Positions 28,888 through 39,437 of a DNA stretch of 64,000 nucleotides are shown piece by piece (position 1 is the stretch's first letter; the number at the start of each line of letters is the position of its first letter). Below the pieces are notes generated by a model that ran no database searches, had not been told where the DNA came from, and worked only from the letters and a program-made list of their open reading frames with translations. The position numbers were made by a program, and so were the translations under genes. The DNA comes from Rikenellaceae bacterium (GTDB lineage Bacteria > Bacteroidota > Bacteroidia > Bacteroidales > Rikenellaceae), in contig SUZR01000001.1 of assembly GCA_015059845.1 (NCBI GenBank), positions 186,001 through 250,000 of the forward strand. The letters run 5' to 3'.

Positions 28888-30510
28888 TTAATACTTACCA
28901 TATGCCGCTTTCAGATATCGTTCGTACAAAACATTGTAGATGTTGTGGCGGGCGGGGTTGGGGGTGTATTCGCCATCGAAGCCTGAGGACATTGCATCTT
29001 GTGCCTGCTCTACCGAAGAGTAAACATTGGCGGCAACGGCTGCATTCATCGCCGAGCCGAGGGCGCAGGCCTGCGTGCTACGCACAACACGGATGGGAAC
29101 GCCGATAACATCTGCCATAGTCTGCATTACGAAGCGTGATTTCTTCGATATTCCACCGACAGCCAAGATGGTATCAATACGCAAGCCCTCATCGGCAAGG
29201 CGCTCGTTGATGGCGCGTGAGCCAAATGCTGTAGCCTCGACAAGAGCCTTGAAAATCTCAGGTGCAGATGTTGCAAGCGTCAGATTCAGCAATCTGCCCG
29301 TAGCCAGAGGGTCATCGTCGGGTGAGCGGCGGCCATTAAACCAATCTACGGCAATCATATCATCTGCCGTTAGCGGCAACTGCTCAGCCTGACGGGTCAG
29401 CTCCGCCAAAATCTTATCCTCCAAGTCGGGCTCATTGGCAATAAACTTAAGGCTCCAGCCCAGCAATCGCTTGTACCAGGCATATATATCTCCGAAGGCT
29501 GCTTGTCCCGCCTCAAAACCTATTCTTCCGGGTAGAACCGAGCCATCAACCTGACCACAGATACCTCGCACGGTATGCTCTCCGATGACGTTATAAGCAG
29601 CTGTAGTAATATCGCAGGTAGAGGTACCCATCACCTTGACTAACACATTGTCACGCACTCCAGCACCAACAGCTCCTACGTGGCAGTCGATAGCACCAAC
29701 GCCAACGGCAATACCCTCTCTCAGACCAAGTCGCGCGGCCCACTCGCGGCAGAGGTTGCCTGCACGCACATCGCTCGTGTAGGTTTGGGTGAAGAGATGT
29801 CCGTCAAAGATATCGAGCAGAGCGTCCACCTTCTGCCAGAAAGCACGCTCGGGCATACCACCCCACTCTGCGTGCCACATAGCCTTATGGCCTGCGGCGC
29901 AACGACTGCGGATAATCTTCTCAGGGGTTGTATCGCCCGACAACAGAGCGCTAATCCAGTCGCAATGTTCCATCCACGAATAGGCTTTTGCACGCAACTC
30001 GGGCGCAACCCTGAGCGAGTGCAGCATTTTTGCCCATACCCACTCGCAAGAGTGATTGCCACCGCCATATTTGGTGTAGTCCGTATGCCAACGCTTGGCC
30101 ACCTCGTTTATCTTATCCGACTCGGTGATAGCCGTATGGTCCTTCCAGAGGATAAACATTGCATCGGGATTCTCCGCATACTCAGGTAGCAGAGCCAATG
30201 GCGTTCCCGTGCAGTCGGTCAGTACGGGCGTAGAGGCTGTGCAGTCAAACGAGAGACCGACTACCCCATCGCTCACACGGGAGTCGCACTGCGCCAAAGC
30301 TCCCGTTACGGCCTCGGTCAGTGACTCGATATAATCCAATGGGTGCTGTCTGTATTGATTAAGTTTGGGATTGCAATACAGTCCGTCGCTCCAGCGCCGA
30401 TACGCCGATACGCACGAGGCAATCTCCTGACCATTATCCGTGGCAACAATCAAAGCACGCACAGAGTCGGTGCCAAAATCTATGCCTATAACATATTTTC
30501 GTGTGTCCAT
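28888..30510 (-). CDS. araB: L-ribulokinase (FGGY family)
   Basis: MDTRKYVIGIDFGTDSVRALIVATDNGQEIAS; VVGLSFDCTASTPVLTD; VMGTSTCDI; AVDWFNGRRSPDDDP. ATG at 30510 preferred over the upstream extension to 30591. Confidence 0.9.
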   Translation of the reverse strand: MDTRKYVIGIDFGTDSVRALIVATDNGQEIASCVSAYRRWSDGLYCNPKLNQYRQHPLDYIESLTEAVTGALAQCDSRVSDGVVGLSFDCTASTPVLTDCTGTPLALLPEYAENPDAMFILWKDHTAITESDKINEVAKRWHTDYTKYGGGNHSCEWVWAKMLHSLRVAPELRAKAYSWMEHCDWISALLSGDTTPEKIIRSRCAAGHKAMWHAEWGGMPERAFWQKVDALLDIFDGHLFTQTYTSDVRAGNLCREWAARLGLREGIAVGVGAIDCHVGAVGAGVRDNVLVKVMGTSTCDITTAAYNVIGEHTVRGICGQVDGSVLPGRIGFEAGQAAFGDIYAWYKRLLGWSLKFIANEPDLEDKILAELTRQAEQLPLTADDMIAVDWFNGRRSPDDDPLATGRLLNLTLATSAPEIFKALVEATAFGSRAINERLADEGLRIDTILAVGGISKKSRFVMQTMADVIGVPIRVVRSTQACALGSAMNAAVAANVYSSVEQAQDAMSSGFDGEYTPNPARHNIYNVLYERYLKAAYGKY

Positions 30511-30614
30511 AGTAGTAGTTAGGTTTTTCATTGTAAAGATACAGAATTTTCGTAAAATCACAATCGAACTTGCCACGAAGAGTGCACGCAATTTGCCATT
30601 TAGTTTTTTTTGTG

Positions 30615-30622
30615 TACTTTTG
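30615..30622 (+). promoter_or_regulatory. TAnnTTTG -7 promoter upstream of engB
   Basis: tacttttg, 20 nt before ATG 30643. Confidence 0.5.
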
Positions 30623-30642
30623 TATCCACTAACGACCGACTT

Positions 30643-31230
30643 ATGCAGATTACTAAAGCCGATTTTAAATGTAGTTCAGAGAAGATTTCGCAGGTCCCCA
30701 AGGACGACTTGCGTGATATAGCTTTTATTGGCCGCAGTAATGTCGGAAAATCGTCACTGATAAATATGCTCACGGGTCGCAAGGGCTTGGCCAAAGTGTC
30801 ATCAACGCCGGGTAAGACTCGTCTTATAAACCACTTCTGCATAAATAATAATTGGTATCTGGTTGATTTGCCAGGCTATGGCTACGCGCGTGTATCGAAG
30901 AATATGCGTGGCGAGTTCTCGAAAATCATCCTCGACTACGTCCTAAAGTGTGAGAAGATGCACTTTCTGTTTGTGCTTGTTGACTCGCGTTTGGAGCCGC
31001 AGGCCATCGACCTGCGCTTTATCGAGATGTTGGGTGCGAATGGAGTTCCGTTCGGCATAATCTTCACCAAGACCGATAAACTCTCGGCCACACAGCGCAA
31101 AAAGAGCGTCGAGCGTTATTGCAAAACTCTGAGCGAGCAGTGGGAGGAGCTGCCGCCGATGTTCTGCTCTTCGAGTGAAAAGGGTACAGGGCGAGATGAG
31201 ATTCTCGAATTTATTGAAAAATGTTTATAA
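30643..31230 (+). CDS. engB: Ribosome biogenesis GTPase YihA/YsxC (EngB)
   Basis: IAFIGRSNVGKSSLINMLTG; STPGKTRLINHF; VDLPGYGYARVSK; IIFTKTDKLS. Confidence 0.95.
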   Translation: MQITKADFKCSSEKISQVPKDDLRDIAFIGRSNVGKSSLINMLTGRKGLAKVSSTPGKTRLINHFCINNNWYLVDLPGYGYARVSKNMRGEFSKIILDYVLKCEKMHFLFVLVDSRLEPQAIDLRFIEMLGANGVPFGIIFTKTDKLSATQRKKSVERYCKTLSEQWEELPPMFCSSSEKGTGRDEILEFIEKCL

Positions 31231-31279
31231 ATATTTGAAAAAGAATCGCCACAAGGTGACTTTTTAGAGTAGGATTATA

Positions 31280-31287
31280 TATATTTG
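31280..31287 (+). promoter_or_regulatory. TAnnTTTG -7 promoter upstream of prs
   Basis: tatatttg, 24 nt before ATG 31312. Confidence 0.55.
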
Positions 31288-31311
31288 CATTATCAAAAAT
31301 ACTATAACAAA

Positions 31312-32253
31312 ATGGCTATTCATAAGATTAAGTTTTTCGCGGGTCGCAATTCGCGATATCTTGCAGAGAAAATCGTTGCCAGCTACGGCTCTACACTTGG
31401 TGATTCGGAGGTACTCCAGTTTAGCGATGGTGAGTTTCAGCCCTACTACAACGAGTCTATCCGCGGTTGTACCGTATTTATCATTCAGTCAACATTCCCG
31501 TCATCAGACAACTTGATGGAGCTTTTGATGATGATTGACGCTGCTCGTCGTGCTTCGGCTTACAAGGTAATCGCTGTTATGCCTTACTTCGGCTGGGCTC
31601 GTCAGGACCGCAAGGACCGTCCCCGTGTACCCATCGGAGCAAAGTTGGTTGCCAACCTGTTGGTAGCTGCTGGTGCTGACCGTATTATGACTATGGACCT
31701 GCACGCCGACCAGATTCAGGGTTTCTTCGATGTTCCCGTAGATGCTCTTTACGCAAGTGGTATATTCGTGCCCTACATCAAGAACCTTAATATGGAGAAT
31801 CTCTCTATCGCTTCTCCCGATATGGGTGGTGCAAAGCGTGCTCACGCTTATGCTAAGCATTTGCAGACTCCCATCATCATCTCTCACAAGGAGCGTGCTA
31901 AGGCAAACGTTGTGGGTAGTATGACAGCTATTGGCGAGGTAGAGGGTCGTAACATCATCATCGTTGATGATATGATTGACACCGCTGGTACAATCTGTAT
32001 GGCTGCCGATATGCTTATGGAGAAGGGTGCTAAGAGCGTTCGTGCCGTTATTACTCACCCCGTATTGTCAGGTGCTGCTTACGAGCGCATCAACGCAAGT
32101 AAACTCGAGGAGGTTATCGTGACGGATACTATTCCTTTGAATCCCGAGAAGGATTTGAGCAAGTTCACCGTATTGTCTGTTGCTGACATCTTCGCAGAGG
32201 TTATCGAGCACGTTCACAACTACAAGGAGATTAGCTCACTCTTCTATAAATAA
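31312..32253 (+). CDS. prs: Ribose-phosphate pyrophosphokinase
   Basis: IKFFAGRNSRYLAEKIVASYGSTLGDSEVLQFSDGEF; PYFGWARQDRKDRPR; IIVDDMIDTAGTI. Confidence 0.97.
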   Translation: MAIHKIKFFAGRNSRYLAEKIVASYGSTLGDSEVLQFSDGEFQPYYNESIRGCTVFIIQSTFPSSDNLMELLMMIDAARRASAYKVIAVMPYFGWARQDRKDRPRVPIGAKLVANLLVAAGADRIMTMDLHADQIQGFFDVPVDALYASGIFVPYIKNLNMENLSIASPDMGGAKRAHAYAKHLQTPIIISHKERAKANVVGSMTAIGEVEGRNIIIVDDMIDTAGTICMAADMLMEKGAKSVRAVITHPVLSGAAYERINASKLEEVIVTDTIPLNPEKDLSKFTVLSVADIFAEVIEHVHNYKEISSLFYK

Positions 32254-32316
32254 GAGTAGCAAGAGATAAGTTGGAGAGGATGCTTGAAGGGGGCATCCTC
32301 TTTTTTATATAAGACT

Positions 32317-32955
32317 ATGACACAAAGAGAACGTTTATTATCCCTGCCTGATGAGGAGTTTATCCGCTATGAGGAGGATGAACTCTATGGTTACAAGAGT
32401 TCATCGGGTGAAATATTGATTCCTGCACGCTTTAGCCACGCACCAGAGAGGGCATCGGAGAGGATGGAGGTGTGGATTAAGGGCAAATGTGGTTATATAA
32501 ATAAGGCTGCCGAGGAGATAATGCCAATCATATATGATGATTTGATAGGTTACTGCTACGAAACGCACCCTGACGTCGAGATGTATCTGGCAGAGAAGGA
32601 TGGAAAATTTGGACTCTTTGACTATAATTTCAACGAGTTGATTCCGATGATGTACGACGATCTTGCTCTTGTTCACCCCGTCAACCTCACGCCTGCGCGA
32701 TTGGGTGATAAGTGGGGATATATAAACTGTCGAAATGAGGTTGTCGTAGATTTCAAATTCGAGGATGCTGACATATTTATAGAAGATGTAGCATACGTAA
32801 AAATTGGAGATAAGTATGGCTACATCAATACTCGTGGCGATATTGTGATTCCGCCCAAGTTTGACGATGCATCTGCATTTCACGAAGGCATTGCTATGGT
32901 TATGCAGGATGACAAGGAGTTCTACATTGACAAAATGGGTAATATTATAGAATAG
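32317..32955 (+). CDS. WG-repeat (KWG) protein
   Basis: Repeated GKCGYINKA...GKFGLFDYN...DKWGYINCR...DKYGYINTRGDIVIPPKFDDA units. Confidence 0.88.
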   Translation: MTQRERLLSLPDEEFIRYEEDELYGYKSSSGEILIPARFSHAPERASERMEVWIKGKCGYINKAAEEIMPIIYDDLIGYCYETHPDVEMYLAEKDGKFGLFDYNFNELIPMMYDDLALVHPVNLTPARLGDKWGYINCRNEVVVDFKFEDADIFIEDVAYVKIGDKYGYINTRGDIVIPPKFDDASAFHEGIAMVMQDDKEFYIDKMGNIIE

Positions 32956-32977
32956 AATAAGCGGCTGTTATGGCAGC

Positions 32978-33880
32978 TTATTTGGTGTTTTGCTTTATGC
33001 ACTCCAGTCCGCTGCGCTTAAGGGGTGTTGAGCCAAATCGTAAAGAGAACTCCTCCTCGCTCATTGCCCGCCACTCCTCGGCCGAAATCTCTCGCGGGTC
33101 AAAAAGAGGGTCAAACGCGGGGTTACGATGCATCGCCGCCTGACGATTATAGGGACAACAATTCTGGCACTCGTCGCAGCCGAAAATCCAGCCGTGCAAA
33201 CCTATATTGGCATCATTATCCGACTCTATCGTGCGACAGGAGATGCAATGCGTGGTGTCAATGGTCATCGGGGCCACGATGGCAGATGTCGGGCAGGCGT
33301 CAATACATCGGCGGCACTCCCCGCAACCTACACCACTATACGGGGTGCTATAAATATCCACCTCGGCATCAATAACCAGCTCTCCAAGCAACACATACGA
33401 CCCATATTCGGGCGTTATCAATAACGACTGCCGCCCTATCCAGCCCAGGCCAGCCTCTGCTGCAAGCTGTTTCTCCAGCAAGGGAGCTGAATCCACAAAA
33501 GCACGCCCCTGAAGCGTAGGATAGAGGCTTTGCAACTCGCGCAACATAGCCTGTAACATCTTTTTAAGCGTTTTGTGATAGTCGCGGTTGCAAGCGTATG
33601 AGGCAATCTTTGTATTATGACTATCGTCGTATCCCCCACTTATCACAGACTTGTAACTTACGGCACACACAATGACCGAACGTGCTCCCTCGACCAGCTT
33701 GCGAACATCAAATCGTTTATCAAGATGGTTGTGCATATACCCCAACATCGAGCCATAACCGTTGTCGAGCCAACGCATATACGCCCGCTCATTAACCTCG
33801 AAGTGCTGGCACCTCGCAACACCACAAAGATTGAAGCCAACAGCCGCCGATATCGAATTAATATGTTCGAAACTGACCAT
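32978..33880 (-). CDS. queG: Epoxyqueuosine reductase QueG
   Basis: CRRCIDACPTSAI and CDECQNCCPYN 4Fe-4S motifs; FVDSAPLLEKQLAAEAGLGWIGRQSLLI. Confidence 0.95.
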   Translation of the reverse strand: MVSFEHINSISAAVGFNLCGVARCQHFEVNERAYMRWLDNGYGSMLGYMHNHLDKRFDVRKLVEGARSVIVCAVSYKSVISGGYDDSHNTKIASYACNRDYHKTLKKMLQAMLRELQSLYPTLQGRAFVDSAPLLEKQLAAEAGLGWIGRQSLLITPEYGSYVLLGELVIDAEVDIYSTPYSGVGCGECRRCIDACPTSAIVAPMTIDTTHCISCRTIESDNDANIGLHGWIFGCDECQNCCPYNRQAAMHRNPAFDPLFDPREISAEEWRAMSEEEFSLRFGSTPLKRSGLECIKQNTK

Positions 33881-33978
33881 TAAAACAATTTATTTACCGA
33901 TTTAGACACAAAATTACCGATTTTTAATATTTTTTCACTATCTTCGTAACAAAATTACTAAGAATTATCATTTTATCT

Positions 33979-35637
33979 ATGAATTTGAATACACTTTATG
34001 ACCTTCTTCATAGCAGCGTGGAGAAGTACTCGGACAAGGTTGCATTCTCGATGCTTGGCTCGGAAGATGTCACATACAAAGAGGTGGGACGTCGCGTGAA
34101 AGAGGTTCAGGATATGCTCCTAAGTGCAGGACTTAGCGCTGGCGACAAGGTTGCATTGTTGAGCAGCAGTATGCCTAACTGGGGCATTTGCTACTTTGCT
34201 ATAGTTACATCCGGAATGGTTGCAGTTCCTATTTTGCCCGATTTTACCGGTGCAGAGCTTGACCTGCTGATTGAGCACTCTGAGTCGAAAGCGTTGCTTG
34301 TTTCTGACCGTCTGTTCACCAAACTTTCGAAGGATACCATATCAAAACTAAATATTGTTATCCGCACCAAGAATCTGAGCGTTATTTCTCAGACCGTGCA
34401 GGAGCAGGGCACAGCCGCTACTCCCAAACCTGAGGATTTGGCCGTTATTATCTACACATCGGGAACAACCTCGCAGCCTAAGGGTGTAATGCTGACTCAT
34501 AGTAATCTTGCACAGCAGATTAACTATATATATAAATTGTATCCCATCGGCACCGAGGACTCTATGCTCTCTGTTCTGCCGCTGTCGCACACCTACGAGT
34601 GCTCGTTGGGTATGCTTTATGTATTTGCCACGGGTGCAAGCACCACCTATCTGGAGAAGCCGCCTACCCCATCTGTTTTGTTGCCGGCGTTGCGTAAGGT
34701 GCGCCCTACCTGCTTTTTGATTGTGCCGTTGATTATCGAGAAGATTTACAACTCGCAGATTTTGGGTAAGTTTACCGCTAATAAGTTTATGAGCACGCTC
34801 TATAGCGTAGGCTTCATCCGTCGTTATCTGCACCGCATAGCCGGCAAGAAGCTCACAAAGGCATTTGGCGGCCGTGCGCGTCTGTTTATCGGTGGCTCGA
34901 AGCTTGACGAGCGTGTTGAGAAGTTCCTGATGGAGGCACGATTCCCCTACGCTATCGGCTATGGTCTTACCGAGACAGCTCCGCTTATTGCAGGTCAGAT
35001 TTCACCCGCCGTTAAGCTGGGTGCTACGGGTCCCGCTATGGAGGGCGTAGAGATTCGTCTTGATAATATTAACCCTGATACGGGTCACGGTGAGATTGTA
35101 ACCAAGAGTGCTTGCGTGATGCAGGGCTACTACAAGAATCCTGAGGCTACAGCCGATGTATTTACTGAGGATGGCTGGTTCCGCACGGGCGACCTCGGAT
35201 ACATTGACGAGGATGGCTTCCTATTTATTAAGGGCCGTCTGAAGAATATGATTCTCGGTCCCAGCGGTGAGAATATCTACCCTGAGGAGATTGAGACTGT
35301 ACTTAACTCTCACGCTTTCGTTTCGGAGTCGGTTGTAACGGAGCAGGATGGTCGTCTGGTGGCTCTCGTGCATTTTGACACCGAGGCTATCGAGAAACTC
35401 AAGGATGAGTTTATGACCAAGCTGGAGATTACACGCGACGAGTGGAATCACAAGAAGGATGAGTGGAATAAGCGTATGGAGGAGATTAAGCAGGAGGTTA
35501 TGAAATATGTAAACTCGAAGGTTAATCGCTTCTCACGTATCGCGGAGGTTGTCGAGGAGGAGAAGGAGTTCGAGAAGACTCCATCGAAGAAGATTCGCCG
35601 ATTCCTCTACACTGACAGGAAATCCAACAAGAAATAA
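33979..35637 (+). CDS. Long-chain acyl-CoA synthetase / AMP-binding ligase
   Basis: IIYTSGTTSQPKGVMLTHSNL; YGLTETAPLIA; GWFRTGDLGYIDEDGFLFIKGRLKNMIL. Confidence 0.93.
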   Translation: MNLNTLYDLLHSSVEKYSDKVAFSMLGSEDVTYKEVGRRVKEVQDMLLSAGLSAGDKVALLSSSMPNWGICYFAIVTSGMVAVPILPDFTGAELDLLIEHSESKALLVSDRLFTKLSKDTISKLNIVIRTKNLSVISQTVQEQGTAATPKPEDLAVIIYTSGTTSQPKGVMLTHSNLAQQINYIYKLYPIGTEDSMLSVLPLSHTYECSLGMLYVFATGASTTYLEKPPTPSVLLPALRKVRPTCFLIVPLIIEKIYNSQILGKFTANKFMSTLYSVGFIRRYLHRIAGKKLTKAFGGRARLFIGGSKLDERVEKFLMEARFPYAIGYGLTETAPLIAGQISPAVKLGATGPAMEGVEIRLDNINPDTGHGEIVTKSACVMQGYYKNPEATADVFTEDGWFRTGDLGYIDEDGFLFIKGRLKNMILGPSGENIYPEEIETVLNSHAFVSESVVTEQDGRLVALVHFDTEAIEKLKDEFMTKLEITRDEWNHKKDEWNKRMEEIKQEVMKYVNSKVNRFSRIAEVVEEEKEFEKTPSKKIRRFLYTDRKSNKK

Positions 35638-35640
35638 TAA

Positions 35641-35673
35641 AAAAAAGAGTCGATGAAAATCGACTCTTTTTTT
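35641..35673. terminator. Perfect GAAA-tetraloop bidirectional terminator
   Basis: aaaaaagagtcgatgaaaatcgactcttttttt. Confidence 0.9.
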
Positions 35674-35675
35674 AC

Positions 35676-36422
35676 TTACTTCACCTGAGCAACCATATTG
35701 GCGCCATTATTAACCAAGTCGCAATAGAAGTTGTAACGCTTCATAACCTCACGTACGTAGGCCTCGGTCTGGCGGCTGCCTGTAAATTTTCCGTGACGGA
35801 CCAATTCGCTCTCATAAACTGCGGGGTCAGCCTTCATCTTCAAATAGCGGGCTACGACCTCCCAAGAATTGTAATCCTCACCGTTGCTCTTTGCTAAACG
35901 ACGCGCATCCGACACGTGTCCAATGCCCCCGTTGTAGCACGCAAGAATGATACTCATACGATCGTCCGCCGAGGTAGTAGGCGATAGTTTCAATGTCTTG
36001 TCAATCTGCTTCAGGAGCTTACCCGCCAAACGAATATTTGTCTCGGGGTCAACGATATGCTCCTTCTCTACATTAAACTGTCGGCCAACAATCGGCATAA
36101 TCTGCATAAGCCCAATAGCACCCTGCTTTGACACAAGGTCTGAGTGAAATCTCGACTCATTGTATGCTATGGCACTCAGCAACAACCAATCTTGTCCCTC
36201 CTCTTCTCCAATGCGGCGCATCATCTCGTCATACGAGGAGATGATCCACTCTTGCATCTGTGTTTCAACATTTGCGCTTTCCGTCGCCATCTCGGCGATG
36301 ATGTGGGTCTGCTCGGGGATAACCACGCCCTGTGGAAGCTCCTCATCTACAAACATCTCAGACCCGAAAAAAGTCGCTACAATAATAAGAACGATCGAAA
36401 AAATAATTGTCTTTTTTGACAT
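35676..36422 (-). CDS. Lytic transglycosylase (SLT domain)
   Basis: LLLSAIAYNESRFHSDLVSKQGAIGLMQIMP; ACYNGGIGHVSDARRLA; ATG at 36422 more likely than 36455. Confidence 0.88.
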   Translation of the reverse strand: MSKKTIIFSIVLIIVATFFGSEMFVDEELPQGVVIPEQTHIIAEMATESANVETQMQEWIISSYDEMMRRIGEEEGQDWLLLSAIAYNESRFHSDLVSKQGAIGLMQIMPIVGRQFNVEKEHIVDPETNIRLAGKLLKQIDKTLKLSPTTSADDRMSIILACYNGGIGHVSDARRLAKSNGEDYNSWEVVARYLKMKADPAVYESELVRHGKFTGSRQTEAYVREVMKRYNFYCDLVNNGANMVAQVK

Positions 36423-36466
36423 AAATGTGTGTTTTGTGGGCAGTTCACACCGCACAATACAGCACG

Positions 36467-38599
36467 CTAATCATAGAATCCCCACGATATACCCATCTTG
36501 AACATACCCGGATTTAGCGGGTAGCCAGCAGTCGTAATATACTGTCCATTGCCGAACAGATTGTAGTTTACGTGCTGATACTTCAGGAATATTCGCATTC
36601 TCTTCCATTTAGCTGTAAGGAATACATCCAGATAGGGATAGTTACCTATCTCGTATTCGCGCTGATTGTAGAACGTTGCAAGCGCAGGATTGTACGACGG
36701 GGCATAATACGATGTATTAAATCGGCCATCGACACCTAACTGCAGGCGCAACACCTTGTTTCTCTCAACCCAACATTCGTAGTAGTAAGAGAGAAAGGCA
36801 CTACATAATGGAACGGGAATAACCTCTTGATTCGTGCTCCACTGTAACAATACCCTGTGGTCGAAATGAAATCCGCCAAGGCGGAAATCTTTGCGAGCGT
36901 ACAAACTCGTCAGAGAAATCGCGTCACTCGATTGTGCGACATTGCTTTGGGCGTCATAATAGATTTTGTTGTTCACCAAGCCCTGCCAAAATCCGACCTC
37001 AAAAGCGCGGTCAGGAATTTCCAACGATACTTCAAAACGAGTCTCATCCTCCTGTGCAAAGGAGTTGGACCACACATAGTGGTTCGAGAATAGATTATTC
37101 TCCCAATATGAGGGCGATCTCTTTGTCTGAGAGAATCGGCCCGAGAGAGTAATCGGACGACCTCGGAGTCTTGCCGTCAATGCGATATGTGCATTGAGCG
37201 AGAAGTCTCCGCTCCTGTAACCCGATGGGTAGTACTTGACATTAGCACCCCAATCGGCAAATTTCTTTACTTTTCCGCTGATAGCTCCATAGGCATACCA
37301 CGCAGTCTCCTTAACCTTACCCTGCTTGCCGCCAATATAGTCACCAAAGCCAAACTGCGAGTAGGCATACATATCAATACCCACACCGCCACCCAGGCGA
37401 CCCACGGCACCATTACGGTCCCACGGCTGCGCTTCGACGAAAAAGCGGTTCGATACTACCCTTTCGCGTATTGAGTCACGCGACTCGGTAGGCGATATAT
37501 ACCAATTCTTATAATATGTATCTTGCGTAGCTTCATACTCGCCGTTCTCGTCTATCGAGCCGCGCTCATTGGTGAATTCGGCGTATTTGTCGCTATAAAG
37601 CTTGCTCCACGAGTTATACTCAAAAATATGGCCAACATATACAGCCGTAAGGTCGGCCAGCGAAAAATCGTAATCGGTGACAGGCTGCAAGGGAATAGCT
37701 ATGGCCTGTTTTACGAAGAAGGAGTTGTTACGATATGAGTTTTGTGCCTCAGCAGCAGCCAGTTTCATAGGAACACCTGAAGGATGCTCGTAGGTGGTAT
37801 CTGCTATGGCCCAAACACCCACAGCACCACCATTCTCACGCTGTGTTATGCGGTTGTTTATATAGGCGGCGTGAACAGAGTAACGCTTGCCCGTATGCGA
37901 GAATGCCGCCGAGAGATTGTGGTTTGTGGTGCGCTGCCACTCATACAAGCCCTTGGTTCCGCGGGCCTTATAGTTTACGTTAAAGCTCGTTGTTGGCGAG
38001 ATGTTGTGCGCTGTGGTCACCTCGAAATGCTCCTCGCGGTAACGTTTCTGACCTGACTCCAAGTACATAAAGTTAAGATATGGTGTCTTGGAGTTGTAGA
38101 ACGGCACGTTGTCCATACGGTAAGTATATGCATCGTACGACTGCGCGAAGGTAAAGTCAGGGCTTGTCGGACGGTCGAAATAGTTGAACGGCAAGGTTGA
38201 TTGTCCCAAGCCTCCGAGCGACATATCTCCCACACCCTTAAGATAATAGGGGTAATCAATTCGCCAATTCATCAAAGTGGTGTCGAGCGGCTGAATCTTC
38301 ACATCATTCATATCGCGGTCCACGTTCCACATAAAGTTAGGCAACGCACGAATTGAATCGTTGAAGTAGTACGACTCCAGCGGTTTGCGTATGCGGCGTA
38401 CCTTCGATGAGTCCTGCTGCTCCTCTGTGCCCTCCTCGCCTGTGGTGTCAAAGGGATTCGTTCCACCCAATCCGACCTCCTGACCATTGCGTTGTGCGCG
38501 AGAGATAGCACGAGCATCGAGCTGGGCAAATACCGACATAGGCAACAGCGAACAAATCGCCACAGCCACAATCATAAATATTTGCACTCTTAATCTCAT
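36467..38599 (-). CDS. Putative porin (large Bacteroidota outer-membrane beta-barrel protein)
   Basis: Signal peptide, 710 aa alternating beta-barrel-like sequence, aromatic C-terminus (MFKMGISWGFYD). Confidence 0.8.
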   Translation of the reverse strand: MRLRVQIFMIVAVAICSLLPMSVFAQLDARAISRAQRNGQEVGLGGTNPFDTTGEEGTEEQQDSSKVRRIRKPLESYYFNDSIRALPNFMWNVDRDMNDVKIQPLDTTLMNWRIDYPYYLKGVGDMSLGGLGQSTLPFNYFDRPTSPDFTFAQSYDAYTYRMDNVPFYNSKTPYLNFMYLESGQKRYREEHFEVTTAHNISPTTSFNVNYKARGTKGLYEWQRTTNHNLSAAFSHTGKRYSVHAAYINNRITQRENGGAVGVWAIADTTYEHPSGVPMKLAAAEAQNSYRNNSFFVKQAIAIPLQPVTDYDFSLADLTAVYVGHIFEYNSWSKLYSDKYAEFTNERGSIDENGEYEATQDTYYKNWYISPTESRDSIRERVVSNRFFVEAQPWDRNGAVGRLGGGVGIDMYAYSQFGFGDYIGGKQGKVKETAWYAYGAISGKVKKFADWGANVKYYPSGYRSGDFSLNAHIALTARLRGRPITLSGRFSQTKRSPSYWENNLFSNHYVWSNSFAQEDETRFEVSLEIPDRAFEVGFWQGLVNNKIYYDAQSNVAQSSDAISLTSLYARKDFRLGGFHFDHRVLLQWSTNQEVIPVPLCSAFLSYYYECWVERNKVLRLQLGVDGRFNTSYYAPSYNPALATFYNQREYEIGNYPYLDVFLTAKWKRMRIFLKYQHVNYNLFGNGQYITTAGYPLNPGMFKMGISWGFYD

Positions 38600-38630
38600 C
38601 TATACAACGCTTTAGCTTATAATTGTAAAA

Positions 38631-39347
38631 CTACTCTTTTCTTAGGTTTATTGCCCAACGAATAACCGAAATTACGATATAGAGCAAAATTATCGCAGGA
38701 ACGGCAAACTTGGTGAACAGTACAATCAACGCAACGCACAGGGCGATAAATGAATATCTAATCTCGTTCCCGCTCCATCCGAAGCCCTTGAACTTCAGGG
38801 CGAACATTCTCACGGGCGAGATAAGCAGTGTCGCCATCAAGATAGAGATAATCAATATAACCTCCTTAGAGAGAGCAAACTCCCCTGCTGCGGCCAGCAT
38901 TGCCAACGACAGACAGAACAGTCCATTTGCAGGCGTGGGAAGACCACAGAACTCGGTGTGCTGCGTATCGTCAATATTGAATTTCGCCAAGCGCAGTGCC
39001 GAAAAAGCAACTATAATTAATGTGAGATAAGCTCCCGCATTTACAATATTCTCAGGTAGTTGCATCGCCTGTTCTGCATTGCCATACCAGCAGAACATCG
39101 CCACCGCTGGAACCAGGCCAAACGACACCATATCGGCCAGCGAATCGAGCTGTACGCCGATAGCCGAGGTACTCTTGAGAAGACGAGCAGCAAAGCCATC
39201 GAAGAAATCGAATACGGCCGAAGCCACAACAAGCCAGAATGCCAGCTCGAAATCACCATTAGTCAACAATGCAATAGCCGCACTTGAGCCACACACTAAG
39301 TTGCCAAGCGTCAGCATATTCGGTATCGTAAAGAGTCTTATCTTCAT
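38631..39347 (-). CDS. pssA: CDP-diacylglycerol--serine O-phosphatidyltransferase
   Basis: MKIRLFTIPNMLTLGNLVCGSSAAIALL; DFFDGFAARLLKSTSAIGVQLDSLADMVSFGLVPA (CDP-alcohol phosphotransferase motif). Confidence 0.92.
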   Translation of the reverse strand: MKIRLFTIPNMLTLGNLVCGSSAAIALLTNGDFELAFWLVVASAVFDFFDGFAARLLKSTSAIGVQLDSLADMVSFGLVPAVAMFCWYGNAEQAMQLPENIVNAGAYLTLIIVAFSALRLAKFNIDDTQHTEFCGLPTPANGLFCLSLAMLAAAGEFALSKEVILIISILMATLLISPVRMFALKFKGFGWSGNEIRYSFIALCVALIVLFTKFAVPAIILLYIVISVIRWAINLRKE

Positions 39348-39397
39348 CTTTTCGCAATAAAAAGTCATAATAATCGGCAAATTTACGAATAATTTTT

Positions 39398-39405
39398 TAT
39401 CTTTG
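39398..39405 (+). promoter_or_regulatory. TAnnTTTG -7 promoter upstream of manC
   Basis: tatctttg, 32 nt before ATG 39438. Confidence 0.6.
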
Positions 39406-39437
39406 TATAATTCTTAAAAATCTTTTTTATATAAAGT

